Source of the DNA: Nocardiopsis alborubida
GTDB lineage: Bacteria; Actinomycetota; Actinomycetes; Streptosporangiales; Streptosporangiaceae
Direction: 5' to 3'
Assembly (NCBI RefSeq): GCF_012396365.1
Contig: NZ_JAAXPG010000007.1
Span: forward strand, 1-64,000
Length of the DNA stretch: 64,000 nt
Shown: positions 51,501 through 59,224 of the stretch, one piece after another
Layout: the number at the start of each line of letters is the position of its first letter
Numbering within the stretch: the stretch's first letter is position 1
Position numbers and translations under genes: made by a program
The notes under the pieces: generated by a model
Databases searched by the model: none
Told to the model about the DNA's origin: nothing
Seen by the model: only the letters and a program-made list of their open reading frames with translations

Positions 51501-52952
51501 TCACCCTCCGGGTTCGGTACCGGCGAACGCGGTGCGCAGGCGGCGCACCCCCTCGGTGATCTCGGCGGTTCCGGCCGCGCCGCCGTAACTGAGCCGCAGG
51601 TGCGGGGCGGTCGGCTCCGCCGGGAAGTAGGCCTGACCGGGGGCCACCGCCACCCCGGCGCGCAGTGCCGCTGACGCGAGCGCGGTCTCGTCGGTCTCAC
51701 CGGGCAGCCGCAGCCACAGGTGATGACCGCCCGCGGGCAGGTGCGGCGCCGCCAGTTCCGGCAGTTCCCGTGCCAGGGCCGCGGCCATGGCCGTGCGGCG
51801 CTCGCGCAGGCCCTCCGCGACCGCGCGCAGATGGCGGCCCCAGGCGGGGGAGCCGACCAGCTCCAGCACGGCCTCCTGGAGGGGGCGCGCCACGAAGAAG
51901 CTGTCGACCAGCTGGATCGCGCGCAGGCGCCGCGTCACCGGTCCCCGCGCGGCGATCGCCCCCACGCGCAGGCTGGGCGAGGTCGCCTTGGTCAGGGACC
52001 GCACGTGCACCACGGTGCCGTCGGGGTCCTCGGTGGCGAGCGGGGGCGGCGGGGCGGCCGCGTCGGCGTGCGCCAGGTGGCGGGCGAAGTCGTCCTCCAC
52101 CACGAACGCGCCCGCCGCGCGCGCGATCCGCACCACCTCGCTCCGGCGGTCGGAAGACAGGACCGCTCCGGTGGGGTTGTGGAAGAGCGGCTGGCACACC
52201 AGCACCCGCGCGCCGGTCGCCGCGAACGCCTGTTCCAGCAGGTCGGTGCGGACACCCTCGGTGTCGACCGGAACGGGGACGGGGCGCAGGCCCGCAGCCC
52301 GGGCGATGGCCAGGAGGCCGGGGTAGGTGGGCGACTCCACCAACACGGGAGCCCCCGGGGGAGCCAGGGCGCGCAGCGCGGTGGTCAGCGCGCTCTGCCC
52401 TCCTGCGGTGACCAGCACGTCGGCCGCGCCGACGGGGCCGCCGATCTGGCGGGCGAACCAGCCGCGCAGCTCCTCCACCCCTTCCGCGGGCGGCCGCGCC
52501 CAGGCGCCCGGCCGCCGCCCCGCGCGGGCCAGCGCGGCGCCCATGGCGTGCTCGGGCTGGAGGCTGGGGTGCAGGTAACCGCCGTTGAACACGACGACTC
52601 CCAGGGCGGGCGGGGTCAGGGTGGCCAGCACTCCGGAGGCGTCCACGGCGCGCGGGGCCGGCTCACCGGAGGCCGCCGCCGTCTCGGCGCTCAGCGCGAC
52701 CTCCTGCCAGGAGGTGTCGCCGACCGGGCGATCGGAGGCACCCCCACCCGCCCGGAACACCCCGGCGCCGGGGCGGGTGACCACCAGGCCCTCGGCGACC
52801 AGCGCCGCGACGGCCCGCGACACGGTCACCGGGCTCACGCCGTAGCGCTCCACCAGTGCTCGACTCGACGGCAGCTTCTCCCCTGGAGGGTAGCGGTTGA
52901 CCTCCCTGCGCAGGAAACTGGTGAGATCTCGCACGCTGCTACGCTGTTTCAT
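51501..52952 (-). CDS. MocR-family GntR/aminotransferase regulator
   Basis: A 483-aa protein. Residues 1-75 are a GntR winged helix (EKLPSSRALVERYGVSPVTVSRAVAALVAEGLV), residues 110-480 a class I aminotransferase-like domain with the PLP Lys in VRSLTKATSPSLRVG and Asp in VVEDDFARHL. MocR proteins bind PLP or aminoacid-PLP and control transport or PLP-related genes. The ATG is directly opposite the EamA start at CATG (52950-52953), with a TATCTT -10 box eight nt upstream, so the message is leaderless. Confidence 0.9.
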   Translation of the reverse strand: MKQRSSVRDLTSFLRREVNRYPPGEKLPSSRALVERYGVSPVTVSRAVAALVAEGLVVTRPGAGVFRAGGGASDRPVGDTSWQEVALSAETAAASGEPAPRAVDASGVLATLTPPALGVVVFNGGYLHPSLQPEHAMGAALARAGRRPGAWARPPAEGVEELRGWFARQIGGPVGAADVLVTAGGQSALTTALRALAPPGAPVLVESPTYPGLLAIARAAGLRPVPVPVDTEGVRTDLLEQAFAATGARVLVCQPLFHNPTGAVLSSDRRSEVVRIARAAGAFVVEDDFARHLAHADAAAPPPPLATEDPDGTVVHVRSLTKATSPSLRVGAIAARGPVTRRLRAIQLVDSFFVARPLQEAVLELVGSPAWGRHLRAVAEGLRERRTAMAAALARELPELAAPHLPAGGHHLWLRLPGETDETALASAALRAGVAVAPGQAYFPAEPTAPHLRLSYGGAAGTAEITEGVRRLRTAFAGTEPGG

Positions 52953-52974
52953 GAAGACACAAGATAGCGCTATC
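52940..52974. promoter_or_regulatory. Overlapping leaderless promoters of the MocR/EamA pair
   Basis: On the plus strand TACGCT (52940-52945) ends five nt before ATG 52951. On the minus strand TATCTT (52966-52961) ends eight nt before ATG 52952. The two start codons share CATG. A perfect 12-bp palindrome GATAGCGCTATC (52963-52974) overlaps the minus-strand -10 and is the probable MocR site. Recognisable -35 boxes are weak. Confidence 0.65.
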
Positions 52975-53847
52975 GTGCCGCGCGGAGTAGCGGCGCTCGG
53001 TGCGACGCTGTGCGCCGCGCTCGGCGTCCTCGGGTTCTCGTTCACCCTTCCGTCCACCGCGTGGGCTCTGGAGGGGTTCGGGCCCTGGAGCGTCGCGGTG
53101 GTCCGGTGCGCGCTGGCCGCCGTGCTGGCAGGCTGCTGCCTCGCGGCGGTCCGCGCCCCGCTGCCCGACCGCGTCCACTGGCGGGGCATCGCCGTCGTCT
53201 CCCTGGGCTGCGTGGCGGCGTTCCCGGTGCTCAGCACGCTCGCCCTCCAGGTGTCCTCCACCTCCCACGCCGCGGTCGTGATCGGACTGCTGCCGATCAC
53301 CACCGCCGTGTTCGCCATGCGCCGCGGTTCGGTGCGCCCCTCCCGCCGGTTCTGGGTGGCCGCCGTGTGCGGCGCCGCGGCCGTCGTCGCGTTCGCGCTG
53401 GTGCGCAGCGGCGGAACACCCGGCCTGGCCGACCTGTACCTGCTGGGAGCCTTGGTGCTGTGCGCCGCAGGGTACGCCGAGGGCGGTCGGTTGGCCGCGC
53501 ACCTGCCGGGTTGGCAGGTGATCGCCTGGGCTCTGGTCGCCGCCGCGCCGGTGACCGTGCCCGCCGCTCTCTGGGCGCTGGCCGCCGAGCCGGTGGACGC
53601 CGTGCCGCGCGCGCTCGTGGGCATGGCCTATCTCGGCGCGGTGTCGCAGTTCGGCGCGTTCGTGGTCTGGTATCGGGGGATGGGCGCCATGGGTGTGGCC
53701 CGGGCCAGCCAGCTCCAGCTCGCCCAGCCGCTGCTGACCCTGGTGTGGGCGTTTCTGCTGGTGGGGGAGTCGCTGTCCCCGGCCGCGCCCGCCACGGCCG
53801 TCGTCGTCCTCGTGTGCATCGCCGTCACCCAGAGGTCGCGCGGCTGA
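52951..53847 (+). CDS. EamA/DMT-family transporter
   Basis: The 298-aa protein has ten predicted helices and two EamA repeats, the second with LALVGMAYLGAVSQFGAFVVWYRGMGAMGVARASQLQLAQPLLTLVWAFLLVGE. Drug/metabolite transporters of this class export amino acids or related metabolites. GTG 52975 is an alternative start that would place the palindrome in the leader. It is divergent from a MocR regulator and is most likely its target; a cargo derived from an amino compound would fit. Confidence 0.88.
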   Translation: MKTQDSAIVPRGVAALGATLCAALGVLGFSFTLPSTAWALEGFGPWSVAVVRCALAAVLAGCCLAAVRAPLPDRVHWRGIAVVSLGCVAAFPVLSTLALQVSSTSHAAVVIGLLPITTAVFAMRRGSVRPSRRFWVAAVCGAAAVVAFALVRSGGTPGLADLYLLGALVLCAAGYAEGGRLAAHLPGWQVIAWALVAAAPVTVPAALWALAAEPVDAVPRALVGMAYLGAVSQFGAFVVWYRGMGAMGVARASQLQLAQPLLTLVWAFLLVGESLSPAAPATAVVVLVCIAVTQRSRG

Positions 53848-53963
53848 GCACGGGGGCGGGGGCACGGGCGTCCCCGGCGGGGAGTGTGAGAGTGCGGCCT
53901 GTGCGGGTAGGGGCGCCAACGCGGCACGGAGGGTGCCGGAAGAGTCCAGCTGAGGGGGCAGCC

Positions 53964-54509
53964 ATGGCCGACACGCTCAACGGCCGTCGGGTCGCGATTC
54001 TGGCGGCGGACGGGGTCGAGCAGGTCGAACTCGTCACACCGCGCAAGGCTCTGAGCGAGGAGGGCGCCACCGTCGACCTGGTCTCGCTCAAGTCCGGGCG
54101 GATCCAGGCGATGAACGGCGACATCGAACCGGCGGACACCTTCGACGTGGACCGCGTGGTCTCCGAGGTCGGGGTGGACGACTACGACGCCCTGGTGGTC
54201 CCCGGCGGGACCGTCAACCCGGACAACCTGCGCTCGGACGAGAACGCGGTGGGGTTCGTGCGCGACTTCGTGGCCGCGGGCAAGCCCGTGGCCGCCATCT
54301 GCCACGGGCCGTGGATCCTGGTGGAGGCCGACGTGGTGCGGGGGCGCAGGGTGACCTCCTACCCCAGCCTGCGCACCGACATCCGCAACGCGGGCGGGAC
54401 CGTGGTGGAGGAGGAGGTGGTCACCGACCAGGGGATCACCACCAGCCGCAACCCGGACGACCTGCCCGCCTTCTGCGAGCGCATCGTGCGCGAGTTCGCC
54501 GCCGGGTAG
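53964..54509 (+). CDS. PfpI/YhbO-type DJ-1 superfamily protein
   Basis: A 181-aa protein: RVAILAADGVEQVELVTPRKAL with the early Glu, DALVVPGGTVNPDNLR, and the elbow AAICHGPWILVEADVVRGRRVTSYPSLRTDIRNAGG. The nucleophilic Cys and following His (CHG) are intact. Family members are proteases, chaperones or deglycase-like detoxifiers; the in-vivo role is debated. The ATG lies near CAGCTGAGGGGGC. Confidence 0.9.
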   Translation: MADTLNGRRVAILAADGVEQVELVTPRKALSEEGATVDLVSLKSGRIQAMNGDIEPADTFDVDRVVSEVGVDDYDALVVPGGTVNPDNLRSDENAVGFVRDFVAAGKPVAAICHGPWILVEADVVRGRRVTSYPSLRTDIRNAGGTVVEEEVVTDQGITTSRNPDDLPAFCERIVREFAAG

Positions 54510-54542
54510 GCGGCCTCCGCGTCCCGGGGCGCGGAAGCGACG

Positions 54543-54581
54543 ACGGGGCGGTGGGCGCCGGTTGGGCGCCCACCGCCCCGT
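54543..54581. terminator. Bidirectional terminator
   Basis: A perfect 17-bp stem (54543-54559 with 54565-54581) and a 5-nt loop separate the convergent PfpI gene and MetS gene. Confidence 0.8.
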
Positions 54582-54594
54582 GTGTCGGGTGCGG

Positions 54595-54708
54595 CTATCC
54601 CTCTTCGGGCTTCTCGGGGTGGCGGCGCAGGTGGAGGATGGCCGCGAGGAGGCCTCCCCACACCAGGACGATGGAGACGGCCATCATGACGATCGCGCTG
54701 GTGGTCAT
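54595..54708 (-). CDS. metS: MetS-like small subunit of the NSS transporter
   Basis: Only 37 aa: MTTSAIVMMAVSIVLVWGG then LLAAILHLRRHPEKPEEG. It is a single membrane helix with a basic/acidic C-terminal tail. Its start codon overlaps the stop of the large NSS transporter by one base (TGATG), the order seen for MetPS of Corynebacterium, where the small subunit is required for methionine and alanine import. The gene is easily missed because of its length. Confidence 0.85.
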   Translation of the reverse strand: MTTSAIVMMAVSIVLVWGGLLAAILHLRRHPEKPEEG

Positions 54709-56258
54709 CAGCGGCTCCCTTCATCGGTCGCGGCGGTCGTGGCCGCGGTGTCGGCGTCCTGGCGGGCCAGGGCGTCGGCGCGCTTCCAGGGGAAGAGCGA
54801 GACGACGATCCCGAAGACGATCGCCCCGATGGCCAGGCCCCATCCGGCGGCCAGCAGGAACCCGGTCGAGTAGCCCGCGTAGTTCTCCGTCAGCTCCGTG
54901 CGCAGGCTGTCCCACATCATGAAGCCGAGCAGGATCGGGGTGACCGCGCCCAGGACGACCTTCCACCACAGGCCGAGCCGGATGGAGGAGATCGCGTTGG
55001 TGTGCTGCTGGAACATCGGCAGCTTGCGCGCGATCCAGCCGAAGACCACGATCATGACGAGTCCGGCCAGTGCGATGCCGTACTGGTTGATGAAGTGGTC
55101 GAACACGTCCAGGAAGTGCAGGCCCTCGGGTGTGGGGAAGAGCAGGATCGAGGCCAGCGCGGTGGCGCCGCCCACGAGCAGCACGGTCTGGACGCGGCCC
55201 AGTCCGGTGCGGTCCTGCACCGCGGAGATGATCACCTGGACGATGCTGACCAGCGAGGTCAGGCCAGCGATCACCAGGGAGCCGAAGAAGAGCACCCCGA
55301 ACAGCGCACCGCCGATGGGCAGGGTCGAGATGATCTGCGGGAAGGCGACGAAGGCCAGACCGATGCCGTTGGCGGCGACGTCCTCGACCCCGGTGCCCGC
55401 CGCGGTGGCCATGAAGCCCAGGGCGGCGAACACGCCGATGCCCGCGAGCAGCTCGAAGGAGCTGTTGGCGAAGCCCGCCACCATCGCCGAGCCGGTCAGG
55501 TCGGCCTTGCGGCGCAGGTAGGAGGCGTAGGTGACCATGATGGCGAATCCCACGGACAGCGAGAAGAAGATCTGCCCGTAGGCGGCGATCCAGACGCTGC
55601 CGTCGAGCATCGCGCTCCAGTCGGGGGTGAACAGGGCGTTCAGGCCGACCGCGGCCCCGTCCAGGGTGAGCGCCTGCACGACCAGGACCAGGAACAGCAC
55701 CACCAGCAGCGGGATGAAGACCTTGTTGGCCTTCTCGATGCCGTTGCGCACGCCCAGCGCCAGGATGAGCAGCACCACGGCCCACACGCCGATGAGCGGC
55801 CAGGCCACGCCCGCGACGTAGCCCGAGACCATGCCGGGACCCTCGCTCATCTGGAGGAAGTCCTCGAAGAAGAACGCGTTGGGGTCGTCGCCCCACTGCT
55901 GTCCGATGGAGAACCAGGCGAATCGGACGGCCCAGGCCACGATCACGGCGTAGTAGACCGCGATGACGAAGCAGATGGCCACCTGCCACCAGCCGATGGC
56001 CTCGGCGGGCCGGGTGATGCGGCGGTAGGACAGCGGTGCGGAGGAGCGGTAGCGGTGCCCGATGCTGTACTCCAGGATCAGCAGCGGAATACCGGCGGTG
56101 AGCAGGGCGATGAGGTAGGGCAGCATGAAGGCGCCGCCGCCGTTCTCGTAGGCGATGTAGGGGAATCGCCAGATGTTGCCCAGACCGATGGCGGATCCGA
56201 TCGCCGCCATCAGGAAGCCCGCGCGCGATCCCCACTGCTCGCGAGTCTGTTGGACCAT
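54708..56258 (-). CDS. metP: Sodium-dependent NSS-family transporter (MetP-like)
   Basis: The 516-aa protein has 12 helices of the neurotransmitter:sodium symporter fold: GSRAGFLMAAIGSAIGLGNIWRFPYIAYENGGGAF (helix 1, sodium site) and AYGQIFFSLSVGFAIMVTYASYLRRKADL (helix 6). It imports an amino acid with sodium; methionine/alanine is suggested by the MetS partner. ATG 56258 follows GGAGACC. The 5' leader carries a large hairpin. Confidence 0.88.
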   Translation of the reverse strand: MVQQTREQWGSRAGFLMAAIGSAIGLGNIWRFPYIAYENGGGAFMLPYLIALLTAGIPLLILEYSIGHRYRSSAPLSYRRITRPAEAIGWWQVAICFVIAVYYAVIVAWAVRFAWFSIGQQWGDDPNAFFFEDFLQMSEGPGMVSGYVAGVAWPLIGVWAVVLLILALGVRNGIEKANKVFIPLLVVLFLVLVVQALTLDGAAVGLNALFTPDWSAMLDGSVWIAAYGQIFFSLSVGFAIMVTYASYLRRKADLTGSAMVAGFANSSFELLAGIGVFAALGFMATAAGTGVEDVAANGIGLAFVAFPQIISTLPIGGALFGVLFFGSLVIAGLTSLVSIVQVIISAVQDRTGLGRVQTVLLVGGATALASILLFPTPEGLHFLDVFDHFINQYGIALAGLVMIVVFGWIARKLPMFQQHTNAISSIRLGLWWKVVLGAVTPILLGFMMWDSLRTELTENYAGYSTGFLLAAGWGLAIGAIVFGIVVSLFPWKRADALARQDADTAATTAATDEGSR

Positions 56259-56321
56259 GTTCAGGTCTCCTAAATCATCCCGTAGTTCGCGATCCGCACG
56301 GTAGCAGGAGTTGGCCTGGTC

Positions 56322-56368
56322 AGCATCGCGGGGCGGGCAGCCTGTGCGCGGTGTCGCCCCACGATGCT
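56322..56368 (-). ncRNA. Structured RNA hairpin in the NSS transporter leader
   Basis: On the minus-strand transcript 14 bp pair (56368-56355 with 56335-56322), with a 19-nt loop. One pair is G-U in this RNA but would be a C-A mismatch in the plus-strand RNA, which favours function on the minus strand. It ends 64 nt upstream of the start codon. It could be a leader structure, a small terminator or a protein-binding element; no known riboswitch fold was recognised. The rest of the 306-bp gap (56259-56564) holds no gene. Confidence 0.5.
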
Positions 56369-56564
56369 CCTTTGGCTTCGTTTTGTCTAGACTCGCACCT
56401 CGGGTCAAAACGACAAGGGGCACTTACCGGAAACCTTCAGGGGCCCTTGTGTACGCGCGTGGCGGTGACCGCCGGGGGCTACCGGGCGGGCGTCGTCCCG
56501 GCGGGTGGCGGGATCCGGCCTCGCCTCGGCCGGGGGCGCGCCCCCGGCCGACCGTTCCCGGCCC

Positions 56565-57593
56565 TCAGGCGCGGTGGCGCGGGCGTGCGCGCAGGCGCGC
56601 GTTGGGCAGCTCCGGAGCCGGGAGCGCCGCGCCGTCGTCGGCCGCGACCGCGGCGAAGCGCCGCACGCCTCCCTCGCCGGAGCCCTCCCGCTCGCCCTCC
56701 CAGGCGAGGCGGGCCCGCACGATCTCGTCGTGGTCGCGGCCGACGAAGTTCCACCACATGAGCAGGTCCTCGGTGAAGGGCTCGCCGCCGATCACCAGCA
56801 CGTGCGCGGTCTCCTCGGCCCGCAGCTCCACCTCCGTGCGCCCCTCGCCCGCGTAGAGCAGCGCGCCGGCCTCGACGCGGTGGCCGAGGGCCTGCACGGG
56901 CGCGTCCAGCGGCAGGACGCCGTGCTCGAAGGACGCCTCCAGGGGCAGGCGCACCCGGGCCCCGGGTTCCAGCACGAGCTCGGCGCCCATGAGCGGGGTG
57001 TGCACGCGGGCGGGGGAGCGGCGGCCGTCCACCTCTCCGGCGATCACCGTGACCCTGGCCCCCGGCGCGTCCGTCCCGGGCAGGTCGAAGGCGGGCAGGT
57101 CGGCGTGGTGCTCGAAGCGGGCCGGTCCCTCCCGATCGGCCTCGGGCAGGGCGACCCACAGCTGGGCGCCGTGCAGCAGCGGCGGGGCGTCGGCGGGGGA
57201 GCGCTCGGAGTGGGCGATGCCGTGCCCGGCGGTCATGAGGTTGAGCTGGCCGGGGCGGACCAGCTGGTCCGAGCCCAGGCCGTCCAGGTGGTGGACCGAG
57301 CCCTGGACCAGCCAGCTCACGGTCTGCAGGCCGATGTGGGGGTGCGGCGGCACCTGCATGCCGGGGCCGTCGGCGATGCCGGTGGGTCCGTAGACGTCGG
57401 CGAAGCACCAAGCGCCGACCATGCGGCGGTTCCTGCCGGGCAGGGCGCGGCGGACCAGCATGGCGCGCGGGCCGCCGAGCGGGACCTCGCGCGGTTCGAG
57501 GAGTTCGGTGTCGCCGGGCGTCGCGGTGACGGCGGGATCGGTCTCTCCGCCGCAGACGCGCTCCTCGGCGGGATGGGTGTCCAGGTTGCTCAC
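56565..57593 (-). CDS. Pirin family protein
   Basis: The 342-aa protein has the pirin/bicupin fold with the N-terminal metal site: PPHPHIGLQTVSWLVQGSVHHLDGLGSDQLVRPGQLNLMTAGHGIAHSE, where the HPHIG and HxxxxH histidines and Glu are the metal ligands. The C-terminal cupin (MWWNFVGRDHDEIVRARLAWEGE) is also intact. Pirins are metal-binding redox sensors or quercetinases. It has an unusually long N-terminus (about 40 aa) with a CGGET stretch. Confidence 0.9.
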   Translation of the reverse strand: MSNLDTHPAEERVCGGETDPAVTATPGDTELLEPREVPLGGPRAMLVRRALPGRNRRMVGAWCFADVYGPTGIADGPGMQVPPHPHIGLQTVSWLVQGSVHHLDGLGSDQLVRPGQLNLMTAGHGIAHSERSPADAPPLLHGAQLWVALPEADREGPARFEHHADLPAFDLPGTDAPGARVTVIAGEVDGRRSPARVHTPLMGAELVLEPGARVRLPLEASFEHGVLPLDAPVQALGHRVEAGALLYAGEGRTEVELRAEETAHVLVIGGEPFTEDLLMWWNFVGRDHDEIVRARLAWEGEREGSGEGGVRRFAAVAADDGAALPAPELPNARLRARPRHRA

Positions 57594-57662
57594 CCTGCCG
57601 AAGTTAGTCGAGGCGGGCCCGCTCCGGTACCTCTCGGGGGACGCGCCGGGGGGCGTTTCGCG

Positions 57663-58667
57663 TCACCACCGCATGTGGACGTGTTCGGCGAAACCGAGCA
57701 GGCCGTCCACGGAGACGGGCTCGTCCCCGTCGGGGCGGACCGTGCCGGTGTAGTGGCCGAAGAGCTGGTGGGTGTCGTTGACGATGACCCCGGCGTCGGT
57801 GCGGTCGGCGCGCTCGTGGAAGGGCGTGAACACCAGGTCGACCCGGTCCGAGTCGGGGGTGCGCACCCACCAGGGCTCGTCCGGGCTGTCGGGGTCGTAG
57901 ACCCACTCCAGTTCCTCGCCGATCTTGGTCAGGCGTCCGTCCACGCACAGGGCGTTCTCGGTCAGGCCGGTGCCGCGGGTCCACTGGCCGCCGAACTGGA
58001 GCCCCAGGGTGCGTCCGTCGGTGCGGCCCGAGGCCGCACCCCAGTTCCAGCGGGTGTCGTAGGGCCATCGGCCGCGGCCGTGGTCGAGCACGCCCCAGGC
58101 TCCGTCGAAGTCGAGGGAGTCGCGGCCCAGGCGCACCTCGCCCCGTGCGGGGCGGGCGGTGTGCTTGGAGGTGTACTGGAAGCGGTCGGCGCTCCAGGGG
58201 ATGACCACGCTCATGGTCTCGTGGCCCTCGGGCAGGTCGACGGTCAGGTCGGCGCGCAGCCGCCCCTCGGGGGTGTCGCAGGAGAAGCGGAGCCGGGTGC
58301 CGCCGTCGATCTCCTGGATGAGGGCGCGGACCGGGCCGAGCGCGGCGCTGGGGCCCGAGCCCAGGCTGTCGGGGAGGCGGACGCCGTGCGCGAGCGGGCG
58401 CAGGGCGGTGCGGCTGACCTCCCGTCCGCCGTACTCCAGCAGGTAGACGCTGGTCAGGCCGAGGTAGTCGACGTCGGCGACGGTGAGCGCGACCAGGTGG
58501 GTGGGTGTGGCGACGCACCAGTACTCCCACTTCTTGCGGCGGCCCCAGCCGGGCAGCGCGCAGCGGTGCAGAGGGGTGCGGGACCAGCCCACGGCTCGGG
58601 GGGCGAGGCGGCCGTCGGGGGCGCACAGGTCGACGGGTGCGGTGAGTTCCCGCTCGTGTGTCGGCAT
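57663..58667 (-). CDS. DUF2804 domain-containing protein
   Basis: A 334-aa protein with the DUF2804 pattern: APRAVGWSRTPLHRC, KKWEYWCVATPTHLVALTVADVDYLGL, and DHGRGRWPYDTRWNWGAASG. The family is related to lipocalin-like folds and its function is unknown. It is divergent from the ArsR-MFS operon. The ATG lies within GTGTGTCGGC on the complement, without a clear Shine-Dalgarno sequence. Confidence 0.88.
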   Translation of the reverse strand: MPTHERELTAPVDLCAPDGRLAPRAVGWSRTPLHRCALPGWGRRKKWEYWCVATPTHLVALTVADVDYLGLTSVYLLEYGGREVSRTALRPLAHGVRLPDSLGSGPSAALGPVRALIQEIDGGTRLRFSCDTPEGRLRADLTVDLPEGHETMSVVIPWSADRFQYTSKHTARPARGEVRLGRDSLDFDGAWGVLDHGRGRWPYDTRWNWGAASGRTDGRTLGLQFGGQWTRGTGLTENALCVDGRLTKIGEELEWVYDPDSPDEPWWVRTPDSDRVDLVFTPFHERADRTDAGVIVNDTHQLFGHYTGTVRPDGDEPVSVDGLLGFAEHVHMRW

Positions 58668-58781
58668 GACCGGCAGCATAGGGGCGCGGGAAGCCGCTGG
58701 TAAGGGCCTGGGCGTCAGTTCCCGGCCGGTTCGGCGGGGGTGCCGCGGTCTTGTCCGCTGCCGTCGACAGCAGCACCCCGC

Positions 58782-58834
58782 TTGATCGTGCGGGAATTTT
58801 CGCACTATTATTGTGCGGCAATAGTCGAACGATC
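58782..58834 (+). promoter_or_regulatory. Promoter and nested operators of the ArsR-MFS operon
   Basis: TTGATC (58782-58787)-N18-TATTAT (58806-58811). Inverted repeats overlap: GATCGT/ACGATC (58784-58834), CGCAC-N7-GTGCG (58801-58817) and ACTATT-N10-AATAGT (58804-58825). The last covers the -10 and start site and is the best ArsR site. Confidence 0.65.
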
Positions 58835-59224
58835 ATGGAGGCGATGGCAGTGGCAGCGGTACGGACCTACGTTCACCCCGAGACCGGGGAGATCTCACTG
58901 CCGCGTGTGCTGTTCGCGCTGAGTGAGCCGCTGCGTCTGGAGATGGTCCGCAAACTCGCCCGGGAGGGCGAGGTGGACAGCATCGACCTGGGGCCCGACC
59001 TGCCCAGGTCGACCCTGACCCACCACACCAGCCTGCTGCGCGAGTCCGGCGTCGCCTTCGTGCGGGCCGAGGGGCGCAAGTGCATGATCAGCCTGCGCGC
59101 CGAGGACCTGGACGCCCGGTTCCCCGGCCTGGTGAACACCGTCCTGGCCGGGTACGCGCCCGAGTCGGACGACGAACACGACGGGGAGCCCGGCGGCGGC
59201 TCGCGGCGGGGGACCGGCCAGTGA
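58835..59224 (+). CDS. ArsR family regulator
   Basis: A 129-aa protein (or 126 aa from ATG 58844) with an ArsR-type winged helix (LFALSEPLRLEMVRKLAREG, STLTHHTSLLRESGVAFVRAEGRKCMISLRAEDLDARFPGLV). There is no paired-cysteine metal site, so it probably senses something other than a metal. It overlaps the MFS gene by 4 nt (GTGA) and is preceded by palindromes that cover its promoter. Confidence 0.88.
   Translation: MEAMAVAAVRTYVHPETGEISLPRVLFALSEPLRLEMVRKLAREGEVDSIDLGPDLPRSTLTHHTSLLRESGVAFVRAEGRKCMISLRAEDLDARFPGLVNTVLAGYAPESDDEHDGEPGGGSRRGTGQ

Noticed and set aside
56259-56564. SAM riboswitch upstream of the methionine-type transporter
   Set aside because: The hairpin does not show the conserved multi-helix SAM riboswitch arrangement; only one stem is evident.
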